Assembly (NCBI GenBank): GCA_038993745.2
Contig: CP160630.1
Location: forward strand, 992,001-1,056,000
Origin: Aliivibrio fischeri
GTDB taxonomy: Bacteria > Pseudomonadota > Gammaproteobacteria > Enterobacterales > Vibrionaceae
Length of the DNA: 64,000 nt
Direction of reading: 5' to 3'
A model generated the notes under the pieces. The model saw only the letters and a list, made by a program, of their open reading frames with translations, did not search any database and was not told the DNA's origin. Shown in pieces: positions 14,744 through 23,497 of this stretch. How positions within the stretch are numbered: position 1 is the stretch's first letter; every line of letters begins with the position of its first letter. Made by a program: the position numbers and the translations under genes.

Positions 14744-14936
14744 AAATAAAGCACCTACAATACTTAAGCATTTTAATTTTCAATATTTGCCTGACCATTT
14801 AAAAAAGGTTAGCCAACCATTTAGCGATGTAGCTAACAACGTTGTACTTTTGCTTCCTGATAATGAAGAGCGAGAAATTGCATTACGCAAGCTATTGGAA
14901 GCTAAAGACTGCGCCGTTCGTGCAATTCTTGGATAA
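14733..14936 (+). CDS. Small helical protein, possible Acb2/Tad1-type nucleotide sponge
   Basis: 67 residues from ATG 14733 (or 14736). The pattern is FQYLPDHLKKVSQPFSDVAN, a short LLPDNEERE turn, then ALRKLLEAKDCAVRAIL. This two-helix layout is common in small phage proteins, and the last segment resembles the ALTKLEEAxxxAxxAI helix of proteins annotated as Acb2/Tad1 hairpin domain, which bind cyclic nucleotides and defeat CBASS or Thoeris. It sits between the two terminase genes, away from any structural need. The anti-defence reading is inference; the residues known to contact nucleotide in Acb2 cannot be placed with confidence. Confidence 0.4.
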   Translation: MMIKNKAPTILKHFNFQYLPDHLKKVSQPFSDVANNVVLLLPDNEEREIALRKLLEAKDCAVRAILG

Positions 14937-14941
14937 CGCTG

Positions 14942-16537
14942 ATGGAAAATAAAACCACATCACAAAGCCGAAGTGCGATCTTGTCTGGTGAGTTTGATAA
15001 GAACGACGTTTTACTTCCATATCAAAAACGGTGGATAGCGGACAACTCTCAATTAAAGATTGCAGAGAAAAGCCGACGAACAGGCGTAACATGGGCAGAA
15101 GCGGCAGACTCAGCATTGAGTGCTGCCGCCTCTGCTAATGCAGGCGGTGAAGATGTCTTTTATGTAGGTTCAACAAAAGACATGGCGCGTGAGTTTATTG
15201 ATGCAGTGTCAATGTGGGCTAAAGCTTATAACTGCGCGTGTGGTGATGTGAGTGAAGAAGTCTTCGATAATGAAGACAAAGATATTCTTACTTATGTGAT
15301 CAACTTTGCGTCAGGTTTTAAAGTAAAAGCCTTATCAAGTAATCCGTCTAACCTTCGTGGTATGCAAGGCACCGTAATCATAGACGAAGCCGCCTTCCAT
15401 GAGAGATTAGCTGAAGTGCTAAAAGCTGCACTAGCATTGACCATGTGGGGCTCAAAGGTTCGATTAATCAGTACTCATAATGGGGTCGAGAATTTATTCA
15501 ATACTCTAATTCAAGACAGCCTAGCAGGTAAAAAACGCTACTCTATTCATACCATAACCCTTGATGATGCGTGTGAACAAGGTTTATATAAGCGTATCTG
15601 CCAAGTTAAAAAAACGCCTTGGACTAAAGAATTAGAAGAAGAATGGAAAGCAAACCTACTTAGTGACACCGCAACTGAAGAAGATGCATTAGAAGAATAT
15701 CAGTGTATACCAAAGAACGGCGGCGGTGCTTATATTAGTCGCGGATTACGTGAACGAGCTGCACGCTTAACTGATGCACCAGTTTTATCCTTTACAGGAT
15801 CGTCAGAGTTTAACCAAGCTAAAGAGCACATTCGTGAAGCCGAGATGAAAGAATGGCTAGATGAACACGTTCAGCCAGAGCTTGATAAGTTGGATCCTAA
15901 ACTTCGTCATTCACTAGGGGAAGATTTCGCGCGTTCTGGAGACTTAACTGTTTACGCACCAATAGCGGTTCATAATGACACAACGCGAGAAGTTCCATTT
16001 TTATTAGAGCTTGGTAACGTGCCATTCAAACAGCAAGAACAAGCCCTCTATTATATATGTGATCAACTGCCTCGCCGTGATGGTATTTATCTCGATGCAC
16101 GTGGTAACGGCCAATACTTAGCCGAGCAAGCAAGATACAAATACGGTGAAGAAGTAGTGGAAGTCATGTTGTCTGTGTCTTACTACCGTGAAAATATGCC
16201 ATCGTTTAAAGCCGCTTTTGAAGACGACGAACTACTGCTACCAAAGCATGAAGACGTCATTACCGACTTGGGACAAATACAAATCAAGGCCGGAGTGCCA
16301 AGTATTGATTCAAGCAGAACCAAAGGCGAAAACGGAAACAAACGACACGGCGATAGTGCTATCGCTATTTGGTTTGCCTACTTAGCATCAAAGGCTGACA
16401 TCACCCGTTACGGTCTACATACCATTAAAGCCGTTGGTGATGAAACAACGCGATCCTTTTATGGAACAGCAGAAGACAACAACAGATTTGAAGATATGCC
16501 GCATCAAGACTTGCGCGGTAAAGGAATTAGACTATGA
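14942..16537 (+). CDS. Mu gp28-like large terminase subunit
   Basis: 531 residues (Mu gp28 551). ATPase: Walker-A-like KSRRTGVTW near residue 41 and Walker B GTVIIDEAAF near residue 145. C-terminal RNase-H-type nuclease acids appear in GEDFARSGDLTVY, YLDARGNGQ and HGDSAIAIWF. It cuts phage DNA and pumps it into proheads, with host DNA attached at the ends. It overlaps the portal gene by 4 bases. Confidence 0.93.
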   Translation: MENKTTSQSRSAILSGEFDKNDVLLPYQKRWIADNSQLKIAEKSRRTGVTWAEAADSALSAAASANAGGEDVFYVGSTKDMAREFIDAVSMWAKAYNCACGDVSEEVFDNEDKDILTYVINFASGFKVKALSSNPSNLRGMQGTVIIDEAAFHERLAEVLKAALALTMWGSKVRLISTHNGVENLFNTLIQDSLAGKKRYSIHTITLDDACEQGLYKRICQVKKTPWTKELEEEWKANLLSDTATEEDALEEYQCIPKNGGGAYISRGLRERAARLTDAPVLSFTGSSEFNQAKEHIREAEMKEWLDEHVQPELDKLDPKLRHSLGEDFARSGDLTVYAPIAVHNDTTREVPFLLELGNVPFKQQEQALYYICDQLPRRDGIYLDARGNGQYLAEQARYKYGEEVVEVMLSVSYYRENMPSFKAAFEDDELLLPKHEDVITDLGQIQIKAGVPSIDSSRTKGENGNKRHGDSAIAIWFAYLASKADITRYGLHTIKAVGDETTRSFYGTAEDNNRFEDMPHQDLRGKGIRL

Positions 16538-18087
16538 CCGGAATTTTAGACGCACAAGGTAAACCAATAAAAGCAGATAAAGCAATGCTGTCTGAAGATA
16601 TTGCTAAAGCCTACACCACCAGTGTAAGAAACCCACGCCCTTCAAGTGTGGCATCAACGGTTACTCCTCAACGTTTGGCCGGATTACTTCGTGCAGTGAT
16701 TGATGGTAACGATCCAGAAGCGTTCATGACATTAGCTGAAGAAATGGAAGAGCGTGATCTACATTACGCTGCTCAACTTCGTACCCGTAAATTAGCTGTT
16801 GCTGCTATTTCTCCAAGTGTAGAGCCATGCAGTGAAAGCGAACAAGACATGCTAATGGCAGAGCGCGTTCGTGAAGTGATGAATGATGATCAAATTCCAG
16901 AGTTGTTTTTTGATTTGCTCGACGGCCTTGGTAAAGGATTAGCTGTTGTTCAAATTCTTTGGAATACACAAAAGTCACCGTGGAAACCAAAAGATTACAC
17001 ATGGGTAGACCCAAGATATCTTCGTCAAGATAAAGATACGTTATCTAAAATTTTACTTATTAGTAATAACGCTCCAAGTGGAGAACCACTAGAGCCTTAT
17101 AAATTTATGGTTCATACCCCACGCTCGAAATCTGGCAGCGTATGGCGCAATGGCCTAGCTCGATTAGTTGCTGTGATGTACATGCTAAAGTCATTCACCA
17201 TTCGTGATTGGTGGGCGTTTGCTGAAGTGTTCGGCATTCCAATTCGTGTGGGTAAGTATGGCGCGAACGCAAGTCCAGATGACATCAATACGCTAGTCAA
17301 TGCCATTGGTCGTATTGCCAGTGATGCAGGTGCAGTTATTCCAGAGTCCATGAAACTGGAGCTAATTGAAACCGCAAAAGGCAACGGCGGTAATACCCTG
17401 TTTGAAAATATGGCGCGTTGGTGTGATGAACAAATAAGTAAAGCCGTTCTTGGTCAAACCATGACAGCCGACAATGGCAGCTCACAATCTCAAGCTACCG
17501 TTCATAACGAAGTGCGTTTAGACATTGCAAAATGGGATGCAAGACAACTAGAAGCGTGCGTTAACGAATACCTGGTTAAGCCTTACATTATTCTTAATTG
17601 GGGTGTACAAGACTGTTATCCAAAAGTGCGCATCAAAGTTCATGAGCCAGAAGATCTAAAAGTCTTTGTTGACTCTTTAACACCAATGATTGATCGCGGC
17701 GTTCGTGTGACTGAAGATTCAATTTTAAACAAGTTTGGATTAAAAGCGGCAGAAGATAGCGAACGAGTACTTCACCCCGTTAACCAAGTTCAAACACTAA
17801 CCCCAACAGAGTTAGGATTAAACCGTCGCCTTGCTATTAACCAAGTAAGCAAAACGGTAGATAAAGAAATTGAAGACATGACAAACGAAGCCATGAACGA
17901 TTGGGTAGAAACCGCAGAGGATTTCATGAACCCGATCTTATCATTGGCAAATTCTGTCGATACCTTTGAAGAGTTCAACGCCAAGTTACCGCAACTTCAA
18001 GAAGAACTAGGTGCAGACGCGTTCGTCGCAGCGATGACGGAGTACATGTTTAAAGCAAGAGGATTGGGAGACGCGAAAGATGCCTAA
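16534..18087 (+). CDS. Mu gp29-like portal protein (DUF935)
   Basis: 517 residues (Mu gp29 512). DUF935 hallmarks include EEMEERDLHYAAQLRTRKLAV, WKPKDYTWVDPRYLR, FTIRDWWAFAEVFGIPIRVGKY and VLGQTMTADNGSSQSQATVH. It forms the dodecameric portal at one prohead vertex. It overlaps both neighbours, as expected for a coupled head operon. Confidence 0.94.
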   Translation: MTGILDAQGKPIKADKAMLSEDIAKAYTTSVRNPRPSSVASTVTPQRLAGLLRAVIDGNDPEAFMTLAEEMEERDLHYAAQLRTRKLAVAAISPSVEPCSESEQDMLMAERVREVMNDDQIPELFFDLLDGLGKGLAVVQILWNTQKSPWKPKDYTWVDPRYLRQDKDTLSKILLISNNAPSGEPLEPYKFMVHTPRSKSGSVWRNGLARLVAVMYMLKSFTIRDWWAFAEVFGIPIRVGKYGANASPDDINTLVNAIGRIASDAGAVIPESMKLELIETAKGNGGNTLFENMARWCDEQISKAVLGQTMTADNGSSQSQATVHNEVRLDIAKWDARQLEACVNEYLVKPYIILNWGVQDCYPKVRIKVHEPEDLKVFVDSLTPMIDRGVRVTEDSILNKFGLKAAEDSERVLHPVNQVQTLTPTELGLNRRLAINQVSKTVDKEIEDMTNEAMNDWVETAEDFMNPILSLANSVDTFEEFNAKLPQLQEELGADAFVAAMTEYMFKARGLGDAKDA

Positions 18088-18861
18088 TGAAAGCGTGATC
18101 TCAAAAGAAGCATTAGCATGGTTTAAAAAGAAAGGCATAGAGCCTTCTTTTGATTACCGTGACGTGTGGGAAGAAGAGCACGCAAACGCCTTCACCGTGG
18201 CAAAAATGCTCAATGCTGATTTGCTTGTCGAAGTAAAAGGGTTAATCGATGAAGCCATAGAGCAAGGCCAAACCTTTGTACAGTTCCGAGACATACTAAA
18301 ACCACTGTTAGTAAAATCCGGTTGGTGGGGAATTCAAGAAATGGATGACCCAACCACCAAAGAAACAAAGCTCGTTCAATTAGGCAGTGAAGGCCGTATA
18401 AAAACCATTTACAAAACCAACATGAGAACAGCAAGAGCAGCCGGGCAATGGGAACGAATAGAGCGAACAAAACGAGCTATGCCCTATTTGCTTTATCAGC
18501 TAGGTCCATCTCTTGAACATAGACTAGAGCATGTTAAGTGGAATGGAATATTGCTTCCAGTGGGCGATGAGTTTTGGATTAACCACATGCCACCAAATGG
18601 ATGGGGGTGTAACTGTTGGATAAGGCAGGTATCAAAGTTTGAAGCCGATAAACTTATCCAGGATAAAAAAGTAACAACCACTGCACCACCAGATAAAACT
18701 AAAAAGTGGTAAACAAAAGAACAGGAGAAGAAACCACCTTACCAGTAGGAATTGATCCAGGTTGGAACTACAACCCTGGTAAAGAGCGAGAAAAAGCCCT
18801 TTCTCTAGACCTAGTTCAAAAAGAGACGCTAATGCGTCAAACGCTCTCTAAGGGCGTTTAA
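18080..18861 (+). pseudogene. Minor head protein (Mu F/gp30 family), frameshifted near the C-terminus
   Basis: A phage head morphogenesis protein of the Mu F/SPP1 gp7 type, with RIKTIYKTNMRTARAAGQW, HRLEHVKWNGILLPVGDEFW and HMPPNGWGCNCWIRQVSK. The frame stops at 18710-18712 (DKTKKW-stop), but the next frame continues with VNKRTGEETTLPVGIDPGWN and YNPGKEREKALSL to TAA 18859-18861; that GIDPGW-x-YNPG segment is the conserved family C-terminus. One base, probably a G in TGG(G)TAAAC, is missing near 18708. If real, about 50 residues are lost from an essential head protein. Confidence 0.85.
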
Positions 18862-18893
18862 AATGAAATTAAGATAATCACGAGATAAAAAAA

Positions 18894-18931
18894 GTTTAAA
18901 CACGCTCAGTTAAATTTAAACAGTGTTTAAA
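18894..18931. other. TTTAAAC repeat cluster in the mid-genome non-coding region
   Basis: The 310-base interval 18862-19171 holds no gene. Its first part has GTTTAAAC (18894-18901), TTTAAAC (18915-18921) and GTTTAAA (18925-18931). The same heptamer triplet lies at the 3' end of the repressor genes of P1 (2083-2109) and P2 (53088-53113). The interval is 0.5-0.8 kb from the exact centre of P1 and lies between the minor head and protease genes, close to where Mu carries its central strong gyrase site and a late promoter. A gyrase or regulator role is inference. Confidence 0.45.
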
Positions 18932-18951
18932 TGCGGTTTTATAATGTATTT

Positions 18952-18990
18952 AGGTTAGCAGTTGTCTTTCAGCTTGCTAACCTGATTTTT
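18952..18990 (+). terminator. Terminator between minor head and protease operons
   Basis: AGGTTAGCA (18952-18960) pairs with TGCTAACCT (18975-18983), followed by GATTTTT. It would separate the packaging transcript from the protease/major head transcript, which then needs its own promoter in 18991-19171; no convincing -10/-35 pair was recognised there, as expected for an activator-dependent late promoter. AAGGAGG occurs at 19133-19139 but no reading frame follows it. Confidence 0.7.
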
Positions 18991-19171
18991 ATCTGTAATC
19001 TATAAAGCCTTCCCCTTCGCAATACCTAATCCCAAACTCACCTATTTTAATCAATCGACGTTATTCACAATGTCTTCGCTCGTCGGTGCATTATGAACTC
19101 CTACCAAGAAACATATCAATCAACCAACCACAAGGAGGTTGCTATGTAACGGTCAATTTATGGAGTAAGTA

Positions 19172-20140
19172 ATGAGTCGCAAATTATATACCGCCCTTTG
19201 CTTTAGTCTTTCCAATACGGTTTCACCAGAAGGTCTTTGGCTTCCTATGATTCCTGCTGGAAATTTTTCAGGTATTGATAAGCGTTCTTGGACAAACTCA
19301 AACCCTGATGCCGTTGTCGCTGCGTTTCAAAAAAAGTTGCCTTTTGATATCGAGCACTCAACACATATCAAAGCACCAAACGGTGACCCTGCGCCTGCTG
19401 TCGGTTGGATTGTAGAGTTACAAAACCGTAATGGCGAAGTGTATGGAAAAGTTGAATGGAACAGCGAAGGCCACGAGTTAATTGAAGAAAAGAAATACGC
19501 TTATTATTCGCCATCGTTCACTTACGATGAAAATGGAACTGTCATCGAGTTGGCAAGTTCTGGTTTAACTAACAGCCCTAATTTAAATGTACCAGCCTTA
19601 AATCGAATAGAGGACGAAGACATGAAGTTTTCTCAAGCAATCGTTGCGGCCCTGTCGCTATCAGCAGAAGCAACAGAAGATCAAGTGTTGACTGCTATCA
19701 ACTCCCTTAAGTCAGAAAAGCAAGTCGCATTAAACAGTGCGCAGCATCCAGATTTAACCAAGTTTGTTCCAGTTGAAACACATAACGTTGCGCTTAACCG
19801 TGCTGAAACCGCCGAAGGTAAATTAAAAGCAGTTGAAGATGCTGAGATTGAAGCATTAGTTGATAGTGCGATTGCCGACGGAAAAGTAGCGCCTGCAAAT
19901 AAAGATATGTTTGTTGGTATGTGTCGTTCTGAAGGTGGTAAAGAGCAATTCGCCAAGTTCGTAGCTACTGCGTCTGCGGTTGTCTCTGATAAAGAAGACA
20001 AAAAACCAAACCTTGCAACTAACAGCAAGTTGAATAAAGAAGAGCTTGCGTTATGCCGCAAGATGAATTTAACCGAAGATGAATTCCTAAAATCAAAGGA
20101 AAGCATCGCGGCTTACAATGAACAGAATAAGGACGCGTAA
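19172..20140 (+). CDS. Mu I-like prohead protease with internal scaffold start
   Basis: 322 residues (Mu gpI 361). The N-terminal protease domain (GLWLPMIPAGNFSGIDKRSW, LPFDIEHSTH, GWIVELQNRNGEVYGKVEW, YYSPSFTYDENGTVIEL) is followed by a helical scaffold. An in-frame ATG at 19622 (MKFSQAIVAAL) preceded by GAGGACGAAGAC could give a separate scaffold product, the Z-type product in Mu. GGAGTAAGTA precedes the first ATG. Confidence 0.9.
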   Translation: MSRKLYTALCFSLSNTVSPEGLWLPMIPAGNFSGIDKRSWTNSNPDAVVAAFQKKLPFDIEHSTHIKAPNGDPAPAVGWIVELQNRNGEVYGKVEWNSEGHELIEEKKYAYYSPSFTYDENGTVIELASSGLTNSPNLNVPALNRIEDEDMKFSQAIVAALSLSAEATEDQVLTAINSLKSEKQVALNSAQHPDLTKFVPVETHNVALNRAETAEGKLKAVEDAEIEALVDSAIADGKVAPANKDMFVGMCRSEGGKEQFAKFVATASAVVSDKEDKKPNLATNSKLNKEELALCRKMNLTEDEFLKSKESIAAYNEQNKDA

Positions 20141-20142
20141 TC

Positions 20143-21039
20143 ATGGCGACTGAAGCTCAAATTATTGAAGCACTATTTGTATCTATGAACGCTGCATATG
20201 TGAAAGGTGTTTCACGTGCACAGCCTCAATGGGACAAAATCGCAACCGAAGTTCCATCATCGGGTGCATCAAACTTTTACGGTTGGCTAAAAGACTTACC
20301 AGAGATTAAAGAATGGGTTGGCGATCGTCAGCTTGCTGATGTGGGTAAACATGGTTATGCCATCACTAACAAAACGTTTGAAAGTTCTATCTCTATCAGT
20401 CGTGAAAATGTTGAAGACGACCAAATCGGTCAGTACTCAGTATTAGCCGAGCGTTTTGGTGACCAAGTTACCATGTTCCCTGATAAGTTAGCGTACCCAC
20501 TATTGGTAGCTGGCTTCACCACATTGTGTTACGACGGCCAAAACTACTTTGATACGGACCACCCATTAGATACTACACCAGCATCGACGTTCTCAAACGT
20601 AGTCGGCGACCCATCTACGGATACAGGTTCACCTTGGTTCTTGATTGATAACTCTCAAACGCTAAAGCCGATTGTGTATCAAAACCGTCGTCCATTCGTG
20701 TTTAAGAATATGAACCCGACAGAAGAATACACCTGGTTCAACAACAAATTTGCAGCAGGTACAGATGGCCGCTGTGAAGTTGGTTTCTCATTCCCTCAAT
20801 TAGCGATTGGTTCTAAAGCTGCGCTAACTGAAGCGAACTATGAGCTTGCGGTTAAACAACTTGGTGGCATGAAGCGTGCGGATGGTACACCACTTGGCGT
20901 GCGACCAACGACATTAGTGGTTGGTTACGCTAACCGTGCAGCGGCTAAGAAGTTAATCGATCGAATGCTGATTGAAGGTGGCGATACCAATATCTACTAC
21001 CAAGATGTGGAAGTTGTGGTTTCACCATTCATCGCATAA
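20143..21039 (+). CDS. Mu T-like major head subunit
   Basis: 298 residues (Mu gpT 305). Family motifs: ALFVSMNAAYVKGVSRAQPQW, FYGWLKDLPEIKEWVGDRQL, FESSISISRENVEDDQIGQY, FDTDHPL and GVRPTTLVVGYANRAAAKKL. HK97-type capsid fold. It starts two bases after the protease stop. It should be the most abundant late product. Confidence 0.94.
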   Translation: MATEAQIIEALFVSMNAAYVKGVSRAQPQWDKIATEVPSSGASNFYGWLKDLPEIKEWVGDRQLADVGKHGYAITNKTFESSISISRENVEDDQIGQYSVLAERFGDQVTMFPDKLAYPLLVAGFTTLCYDGQNYFDTDHPLDTTPASTFSNVVGDPSTDTGSPWFLIDNSQTLKPIVYQNRRPFVFKNMNPTEEYTWFNNKFAAGTDGRCEVGFSFPQLAIGSKAALTEANYELAVKQLGGMKRADGTPLGVRPTTLVVGYANRAAAKKLIDRMLIEGGDTNIYYQDVEVVVSPFIA

Positions 21040-21089
21040 TCAACTCATTATGGCGGTCTCAGTTCCGCCATATTTAAAGGAACAAGCCC

Positions 21090-21338
21090 ATGACAAAAAG
21101 AGTATCGCTTAACCCAAATACATGGACTCTTATTTCTTCTGCGGCTGTTGGATACATGGATAACCAAGCAGGCAGCGTGGTTAAGTACCGAGTTGAAGAT
21201 GCAGCACCAGATGATGCCGAAATATGGGGGCATCAACTAAAGCTTGAAAAAGGCATCGGTTGGTCACGAGCAACGGCGAAAAACATCTACGGAAGAACAT
21301 CCAGTTCTAACGGTGACGTAATAGTAACGGAGGGCTAA
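21090..21338 (+). CDS. Small structural protein after the major head gene
   Basis: 82 residues, beta-rich (WTLISSAAVGYMDNQAGSVVKYRVEDAAP...). AAAGGAAC precedes the start. Position after the capsid gene and size suggest a head decoration or small virion protein; no family recognised. Confidence 0.65.
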   Translation: MTKRVSLNPNTWTLISSAAVGYMDNQAGSVVKYRVEDAAPDDAEIWGHQLKLEKGIGWSRATAKNIYGRTSSSNGDVIVTEG

Positions 21339-21340
21339 TC

Positions 21341-21898
21341 ATGTTTTTTGAAGGTCCACCGATTATCAGCCAAAGCGCAGCGCCAACACCTGCCTCTGTT
21401 CTTTTAATGAGATCGAGTTTTATTACTCAAGATGCAAACCCATTAAAGCAAACGCTCGCAGCAGATAACGTTCCAGAAACCGTTTTATTTAATGAAACTC
21501 AAATTGCATCACCAGATTTAACGGTTGATTTAGTTAATGGTGAAGTTACCGCAGTTAAAGAATTTAACGGGATGATAAGTGTTAACGCATTGGTATTGCG
21601 TGAAAGCTCTCCTTTTGCTTCGTCTGATTGGGGAATGTTTGCTGAAGTGTTTGTTAATGGCGCTTGGGTTGAGGTTGACGGAAGTCTTAGACCATTAACC
21701 CTTGGGTTTCAGTTTGATAATGAAAAACGACCTAATGATTTTACGGTATCGGTTTCATTAGAAGCAGGTCAAAAATTCAGATGGCGACATTATGTTACTG
21801 ATGCAAGCAGCCAAGTGTCACTGGTTTCATTCCCTTCTGAAAATGGTTTGCCATCAACAGCTGGGGTCATCATGAGTTTTTGGGGAATTAAACCCTGA
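21341..21898 (+). CDS. Beta-rich virion protein of unknown family
   Basis: 185 residues with alternating strands (FNGMISVNALVLRESSPFASSDW, MFAEVFVNGAWVEVDG, DFTVSVSLEAGQKFRWRHYV) suggesting a jelly-roll fold. Begins 2 bases after the preceding gene. A head decoration or head-fibre protein is a guess from location. Not part of the core Mu set as I know it. Confidence 0.6.
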   Translation: MFFEGPPIISQSAAPTPASVLLMRSSFITQDANPLKQTLAADNVPETVLFNETQIASPDLTVDLVNGEVTAVKEFNGMISVNALVLRESSPFASSDWGMFAEVFVNGAWVEVDGSLRPLTLGFQFDNEKRPNDFTVSVSLEAGQKFRWRHYVTDASSQVSLVSFPSENGLPSTAGVIMSFWGIKP

Positions 21899-21936
21899 TT
21901 AATCCCTCTTTATATTGTGTTTAAAAGGAGCTTACT

Positions 21937-22518
21937 GTGAGTGAAGCATCTAAAAAGAAAACCACAAATAAGTCTAAAGCGAAAAAGACAAAGGCTAGTG
22001 CAAGCACAAAGCCAGTTCAAGATGGTGATGCCATCAAAACAACGCAAGCCGAACAGAAGCAAACCAAGTCAGAAGTGGCTGCGTTAACGGGTCAATATCA
22101 AGCGCTAATCGCGCCAACAAATGGTTCTGTAGTTGAAAAAGGAAATAGTAAAGATGGTGATTTGGAAACTGGAAATGAAGTGGAAACACAATTGGTCAGC
22201 AATTCTGAAATCAATAATGATCTTTTGGGGATTCTTGATCGCAAAACCGATATCGAAGTGCTTGGCGCTATGGAAGTCAGCTCGCATTCAGACAATGGCT
22301 TCTGGCGCAGCGGTGTTCATTTTTCTCGCCTTGAGAAAACAGTGGTTATTGTTGTCAGCGATGATGACATTAAAAACCCTGAGTTATCTCAAAGTGGACT
22401 TGGTATTGAAAGCGCGTTTCCTGTGGTGTTTATGGCACCATCACAAGCGAAAAGAGTACACGATGAGACTCACTTAAATGTTGACGTTCTAGAACTTGAA
22501 TCCTTGATTGGAGAATAA
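21937..22518 (+). CDS. Mu gp35/HI1506-like protein
   Basis: 193 residues from GTG 21937 (AAAGGAGC upstream). A long Lys/Ala/Thr-rich disordered N-terminus (KKKTTNKSKAKKTKASAST) leads to a compact C-domain with GFWRSGVHFSRLEKTVVIVV and DVLELESL. Size, composition and position before gp36 match Mu gp35-like proteins, whose role is unclear. GTG is preferred because no ATG fits the ribosome site. Confidence 0.6.
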   Translation: MSEASKKKTTNKSKAKKTKASASTKPVQDGDAIKTTQAEQKQTKSEVAALTGQYQALIAPTNGSVVEKGNSKDGDLETGNEVETQLVSNSEINNDLLGILDRKTDIEVLGAMEVSSHSDNGFWRSGVHFSRLEKTVVIVVSDDDIKNPELSQSGLGIESAFPVVFMAPSQAKRVHDETHLNVDVLELESLIGE

Positions 22519-22520
22519 GC

Positions 22521-22955
22521 ATGGCTATCTACGCAACCAAGCAAGATTTAATAGATCGTGATGAACAAATGCTTTGGAATGTTGCGATTGATAGAGCAAC
22601 AGATCAATTGAATGACACTGCCATCGAGCAGGCGTTGGAGCAAGCAGATGAAGAGATCGATTCTTTTATCGGTCGTCGATATGTCCTTCCGCTTCCAACC
22701 GTGCCAGGCATGTTAAACAAAGTAGCAATGACTATCGCGTTCTACTGGTTATCAGACCGTGACCAACAAGCTACGGATCTAGTAGAAAAGCGTTATGAAA
22801 TGGCATTAACCACATTACGTGAAATTGCGAATGGTAAACGCGAGCTTGGCCTTCCAACGGTAGACACACCCGAAGAAGGAAGCGTAGGTAAAGTAGAGCT
22901 TGTTCAAACTAACGAGCGATTATTTACCCGAAACACATTGCGAGGCGTTCTGTAA
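22521..22955 (+). CDS. Mu gp36-like head-tail connector (DUF1320)
   Basis: 144 residues: YATKQDLIDRDEQMLWNVAI, EIDSFIGRRYVLPLPTVPGML, MTIAFYWLSDRDQQATDLVEKRYE, the standard DUF1320 order. Thought to be an adaptor at the head-tail joint. Overlaps the next start by one base. Confidence 0.9.
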   Translation: MAIYATKQDLIDRDEQMLWNVAIDRATDQLNDTAIEQALEQADEEIDSFIGRRYVLPLPTVPGMLNKVAMTIAFYWLSDRDQQATDLVEKRYEMALTTLREIANGKRELGLPTVDTPEEGSVGKVELVQTNERLFTRNTLRGVL

Positions 22956-23497
22956 TGGGTATTAGCGTTCAGGTTACTGGAGCAGAAGAGCTTGAGCGCT
23001 ATCAACGCTTGGTTGATACCTTATCTGATTCGAAGCATAAAGATGAATTACTCGATAGCCTTGGTGCCATCGTTGAAAGCCAAACAAGACGACGCATTGC
23101 GGATGAAAAAACCGCACCAGATGGTACTGCATGGCAAGCATGGTCAAGCGGTTATGAAAAGACCAGGCATGGTAATCAATCTTTACTGCAAGGTGAAGGC
23201 GATTTATTAGATTCAATTCAATACATCGTTGAGAAAAACCAAGTAAGAATTGGTTCACCTCTGCCCTATGCAGGCGTTCATCAAGATGGGTTTTCAGGTC
23301 AGGTTCAAGTTGATGCTCACACCAGACTCATTACTCAAGCGTTTGGTAAAGCGTTAGCGTTTCCTGTTTATCAATCCGTTGCAGCATTTAGCCGACAAAT
23401 GGAAATACTACAGCGTCAGTTCTTAGGGCTTAGTAGCGACAACCAAACCGAAGTCTTTGCGGTTATCGGTGACTTTTGGAAGGAAGTAATGGCATGA
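22955..23497 (+). CDS. Virion morphogenesis/tail completion protein (Mu G, gpS family)
   Basis: 180 residues of the phage tail S type: ELLDSLGAIVESQTRRRIADEKTAPDGTAWQAWSSGYEKT then GDLLDSIQYIV and PLPYAGVHQDG. In Mu the equivalent gene lies beside F; here it lies after gp36. It starts on the last base of the previous stop. Confidence 0.88.
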   Translation: MGISVQVTGAEELERYQRLVDTLSDSKHKDELLDSLGAIVESQTRRRIADEKTAPDGTAWQAWSSGYEKTRHGNQSLLQGEGDLLDSIQYIVEKNQVRIGSPLPYAGVHQDGFSGQVQVDAHTRLITQAFGKALAFPVYQSVAAFSRQMEILQRQFLGLSSDNQTEVFAVIGDFWKEVMA

